Part shown: piece by piece, positions 6,869 through 8,917 of the stretch | Layout: each line of letters opens with the position of its first letter | How positions within the stretch are numbered: the stretch's first letter is position 1 | Origin: Candidatus Gottesmanbacteria bacterium RIFCSPHIGHO2_01_FULL_46_14 | GTDB lineage: Bacteria > Patescibacteriota > Microgenomatia > UBA10105 > UBA927 | Length of the DNA stretch: 8,917 nt | Direction: 5' to 3' | Assembly: GCA_001780895.1 (NCBI GenBank) | Contig: MFJJ01000018.1 | Location: 1 to 8,917, forward strand | Notes under the pieces: model-generated | Told to the model about the DNA's origin: nothing | The model's input: only the letters and a program-made list of their open reading frames with translations | Database searches by the model: none | Made by a program: the position numbers and the translations under genes

Positions 6869-6877
6869 TGGTACAAT
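6869..6877 (+). promoter_or_regulatory. Extended -10 promoter for glyS
   Basis: TGGTACAAT (6869-6877) is an extended -10 element: TG, one base, then TACAAT (5 of 6 matches to TATAAT). It lies in the 24-base gap between the recO stop and the ATG at 6891. The -35 region is weak (TTTGAA at 6851-6856 with 15-base spacing), which extended -10 promoters tolerate. Transcription would start around 6884-6886, giving a leader of about 5-7 bases. That fits the absence of a Shine-Dalgarno before glyS. Position and sequence both support a real promoter, but there is no transcript evidence. Confidence 0.55.
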
Positions 6878-6890
6878 CTCAGTGAGCATT

Positions 6891-8174
6891 ATGGATGATA
6901 TCGTTGCCTTAGCGAAACGCAGAGGATTTATTTATCCCTCAAGTGAAATTTACGGAGGAATTGCGGGGTTTTGGGATTATGGGCCGTTGGGGGTAGAACT
7001 CAAGCGTAATCTTAAGAATGAATGGTGGAAGTGGGCGGTCCAAATGCGCGATGACGTCGTGGGTTTGGATGCGTCGATCATTATGAATCCCAAAGTGTGG
7101 GACGCTTCCGGACATTTGTCTTCGTTTACCGATCCTCTGGTAGAGTGCAAAATTTGCCATAAGCGATTTCGTGCAGATAAAGAAGAACTCTTAAGAGCAC
7201 ACGAAAAGGAGCATAATGAGATTATTTCGTGGACTGAAGCAAAAACGTTTAATCTCTTAACTGAAGTTCTTTTAGGAGTGACGGAGCCAAAACAGGTCGC
7301 CTATCTTCGGGGAGAAATCACGCAAGGGGTATTTGTGAACTTTGGCAATGTCGTTGACTCCTCGCGCGTGAAGATTCCGTTTGGTATTGCGCAAATCGGA
7401 AAGGCATTTAGAAATGAAATTACGCCGGGAAATTTTACCTTCCGAAGCCGCGAATTTGAACAGATGGAGCTTGAGTACTTTATCAGGCCTGAGGAGAAAG
7501 AAGGGGAACGCGTATTTTCTTACTGGAAAGAAGAGCGGATGGCCTGGTACGTGGGGCTTGGTATTGCCGAAGAACACGTACGGTTTCGCGATCATGAGCC
7601 ACACGAACGCGCCCATTATGCCCGGTCCGCCACAGATATTGAATACAACGCCCCGTTTGGGTGGAGTGAGTTTGAAGGCATCCATCACCGGGGAGACTGG
7701 GACCTATCCCGCCACAAGCTTGCATACAGAGACGAAGAAACACAAGAGGTTTTTACTCCTTGGGTAATCGAGACATCCGGTGGTGTCGACCGCGCAGCGC
7801 TGTTTTTTTTGATTGATTCGTACTGTAAAGAAGAAAAACGCACTGTCTTAAAGCTTCATCCCAGACTTGCGCCGATCAAAGTTGCGGTGTTTCCGCTCGT
7901 CAATAATAAATCGGATATTGGACAGAAGGCGCAATTGGTCTACACGATGCTCAAGCCTATGTTTATGACCGCGTGGGATGACCGGGGAAACATCGGAAAG
8001 CGGTATCTGTCTCAAGACGAAGCAGGAACCCCCTGGTGTGTCACAATTGATTATGATACGCTGGATAATGATTCGGTAACGGTACGGGATCGGGATACAA
8101 CAAAACAGGAACGAGTCAATATTTCACAACTTGCTACATATATACATGACAAACTTGCTGCTCATGAAAAATAA
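6891..8174 (+). CDS. glyS: Glycyl-tRNA synthetase, alpha2 (class II) type
   Basis: This 427-residue enzyme charges tRNA-Gly with glycine using ATP. It is the dimeric alpha2 form shared with archaea, eukaryotes and many bacteria, not the alpha2beta2 GlyQS form. IVALAKRRGFIYPSSEIYGG and FWDYGPLG (27-34) form the class II motif 1 region. FRNE (173-176) and REFEQME (187-193) form motif 2. ETSGGVDRA (294-302) is motif 3 with the ATP-contacting Arg301. An anticodon-binding domain starts near LAPIKVAVFP (about residue 321). GIHHRGDWDLSRH matches the usual GLADRTDYDLKRH. An insert after DPLVE has C86-x2-C89 and H104-x3-H108, resembling a zinc site (see findings). The ATG at 6891 is chosen because family proteins start close to this point and the extended -10 lies just upstream. 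A GTG at 6882 would add three residues. At 427 residues it is somewhat shorter than many homologues (about 460-500), with all motifs present. Confidence 0.95.
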   Translation: MDDIVALAKRRGFIYPSSEIYGGIAGFWDYGPLGVELKRNLKNEWWKWAVQMRDDVVGLDASIIMNPKVWDASGHLSSFTDPLVECKICHKRFRADKEELLRAHEKEHNEIISWTEAKTFNLLTEVLLGVTEPKQVAYLRGEITQGVFVNFGNVVDSSRVKIPFGIAQIGKAFRNEITPGNFTFRSREFEQMELEYFIRPEEKEGERVFSYWKEERMAWYVGLGIAEEHVRFRDHEPHERAHYARSATDIEYNAPFGWSEFEGIHHRGDWDLSRHKLAYRDEETQEVFTPWVIETSGGVDRAALFFLIDSYCKEEKRTVLKLHPRLAPIKVAVFPLVNNKSDIGQKAQLVYTMLKPMFMTAWDDRGNIGKRYLSQDEAGTPWCVTIDYDTLDNDSVTVRDRDTTKQERVNISQLATYIHDKLAAHEK

Positions 8175-8625
8175 GAAGCTTTTTATAGTCATTGGTCTTG
8201 GTGTTTTATTAGGCCTTACGGGATTTTTGGTTTGGAGAACTCTTTCTACGCAGCCACAGCAGCCTACAGTCGAAAAGGAAGTCGTTCAGGAAGATCTGGA
8301 GCCTATCGATCCCGCTATCAAAGTCGATGTTAAAGAGTCAAAAGCAAATACCATCCTTATTTCGGTAAGCGGAATGGGAGGGAAAGTTGAGAGTGTTTCC
8401 TATGAAGTTACGTATGAAAGCGGCGGGATTGTTCAGGGAGTCAATTCAGGTAGCAAACCCATTGTAACTGCCCTCCAGGATGCGTTTGAACGGGAAGTAT
8501 ACCTGGGTACCTGCTCGCGAAATGTCTGCCGACCACACCCCGGCGTCAAATCAGTAACCGTTGTTCTTGAATTTCACAATGCCTCGGGCAAGAAAAGCCA
8601 GTTTTCTAAAGAATACCAACTATAA
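8164..8625 (+). CDS. Small membrane-anchored extracytoplasmic protein of unknown function
   Basis: This 153-residue protein has a lysine-rich start (MKNKK), one hydrophobic helix (about residues 6-25), and a proline/glutamine/glutamate-rich linker (about 28-50). A compact, beta-strand-like domain follows (about 51-153). The start at 8164 is chosen because it puts the positive charges directly before the helix. It overlaps the glyS end by 11 bases in another frame. Upstream ATGs at 8131 and 8146 in the same frame would only add residues encoded inside glyS. There is no lipobox cysteine, so it is a signal anchor or a cleaved secretory protein rather than a lipoprotein. The segment YLGTCSRNVCRPHPGVKSV contains two cysteines (C117 and C122) that could form a disulfide or bind a metal. 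I recall a similar LGTC....C..H.GVKSV pattern in hypothetical proteins of Patescibacteria, but cannot name a family or function. No Shine-Dalgarno is visible, so coupling to glyS translation is likely. Confidence 0.75.
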   Translation: MKNKKLFIVIGLGVLLGLTGFLVWRTLSTQPQQPTVEKEVVQEDLEPIDPAIKVDVKESKANTILISVSGMGGKVESVSYEVTYESGGIVQGVNSGSKPIVTALQDAFEREVYLGTCSRNVCRPHPGVKSVTVVLEFHNASGKKSQFSKEYQL

Positions 8626-8917
8626 TTCCTTCGGTAGATGGTGTGTTATGCTAAGGGCGTGGAGGCGGCCTGGCTGGTTATCTTCGATTTCTATAATCGA
8701 GAGAGAGGCGTTATCAAAATGTACATCGCCCATTTGGTCAAGCTTTAGCCCCAGAAGGTGACAGAAGAGTACCCTGAGGAAGGATCCATGGGAAACGATG
8801 ACGATATTTTTTCCTCTGTGATGAGTTAACTCCTGAATAAATAGTTTCGCACGATTCTCCATATCAAGGAGCCGCTCGCCATCGGGAGGCTGGTAGTACG
8901 GATAATATTTGCTTTCA
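8620..8917 (-). CDS. Histidine phosphatase superfamily (phosphoglycerate-mutase-like), C-terminal part
   Basis: The minus-strand frame is open to the window edge, giving the last 98 residues; the ATG at 8860-8862 is internal. The visible part starts ESKYYPYYQPPDGERLLDMENR and includes the PDGERLLD segment typical of the GpmB/CobC/PhoE branch (usually PGGES). It continues to IVIVSHGSFLRVL, which carries the second active-site histidine. The phospho-accepting RHG motif should lie upstream of the edge and cannot be checked. The family removes or transfers phosphate on small molecules or proteins through a phosphohistidine. No substrate can be assigned, and the name phosphoglycerate mutase should not be taken literally. 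The TAG stop (8622-8620) overlaps the last six bases of the plus-strand gene, so the two genes converge tail to tail without a terminator between them. Confidence 0.87.
   Translation of the reverse strand, partial: ESKYYPYYQPPDGERLLDMENRAKLFIQELTHHRGKNIVIVSHGSFLRVLFCHLLGLKLDQMGDVHFDNASLSIIEIEDNQPGRLHALSITHHLPKEL

Noticed and set aside
7272..7688. Minus-strand open frame of 138 codons inside glyS
   Set aside because: It is antisense to well-conserved GlyRS motifs, with no family pattern in the translation; a shadow of the real gene.
8621..8626. Perfect TATAAT on the plus strand
   Set aside because: It is formed by the last leucine codon and stop of the small anchored gene. No plus-strand gene follows, and there is no -35 at a suitable distance.
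1..8917. CRISPR array, transposon, phage, toxin-antitoxin or defence system
   Set aside because: There are no regularly spaced repeats and no transposase, integrase, nuclease or toxin motifs in any credible frame. Every gap between genes is shorter than about 55 bases.

Overview
The window is a gene-dense stretch of bacterial chromosome with nine genes: eight on the plus strand, and one on the minus strand that enters from the right edge. Gaps between genes are at most about 53 bases. The gene set suggests a Candidate Phyla Radiation (Patescibacteria) genome. It has a DUF4012 membrane protein, a shortened RecO without the usual zinc-finger segment, an alpha2-type glycyl-tRNA synthetase, and a small membrane-anchored protein of a type I associate with these genomes. 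This assignment is an inference from gene content, not a proof. TGA is used as a normal stop (1485-1487 and 2555-2557), so the UGA-to-glycine codes of Gracilibacteria and Absconditabacteria do not apply. By hand count the GC content is about 39% in the left-most gene, about 44% in the second GT4 gene and about 53% inside glyS.

Left and centre (1-6312): a surface-glycan cluster. It runs from the 3' end of a GT2 glycosyltransferase, through a 41-bp nested perfect palindrome, to two GT4 glycosyltransferases. A GDP-mannose pyrophosphorylase (ManC type), a monotopic undecaprenyl-phosphate sugar-1-phosphate transferase and a large DUF4012 protein follow. GT4-1/GT4-2 and GT4-2/manC are joined by ATGA stop-start overlaps, which suggests translational coupling. 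A plausible reading is that ManC makes GDP-mannose, the sugar-phosphate transferase primes the lipid carrier, and the GT2 and GT4 enzymes extend a mannose-containing repeat unit. DUF4012, a single-pass protein with a large extracytoplasmic part, would then act on or with that glycan outside the membrane. Its local sequence pattern resembles LytR-CpsA-Psr (LCP) glycan ligases. That is a hypothesis, not an identification.

Right (6312-8625): housekeeping genes. recO starts inside the DUF4012 stop codon. glyS has a good extended -10 just upstream that would give an almost leaderless mRNA. A small signal-anchor protein overlaps the glyS end by 11 bases. At 8620-8917 (minus strand) lies the C-terminal part of a histidine-phosphatase (phosphoglycerate-mutase-like) gene, whose stop overlaps the convergent plus-strand gene by 6 bases.

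I see no tRNA or rRNA genes, CRISPR array, transposase, phage gene or defence system. The least explained items are the nested palindrome, the DUF4012/LCP resemblance, the Cys2-His2-like insert in GlyRS, and the general lack of Shine-Dalgarno sequences.
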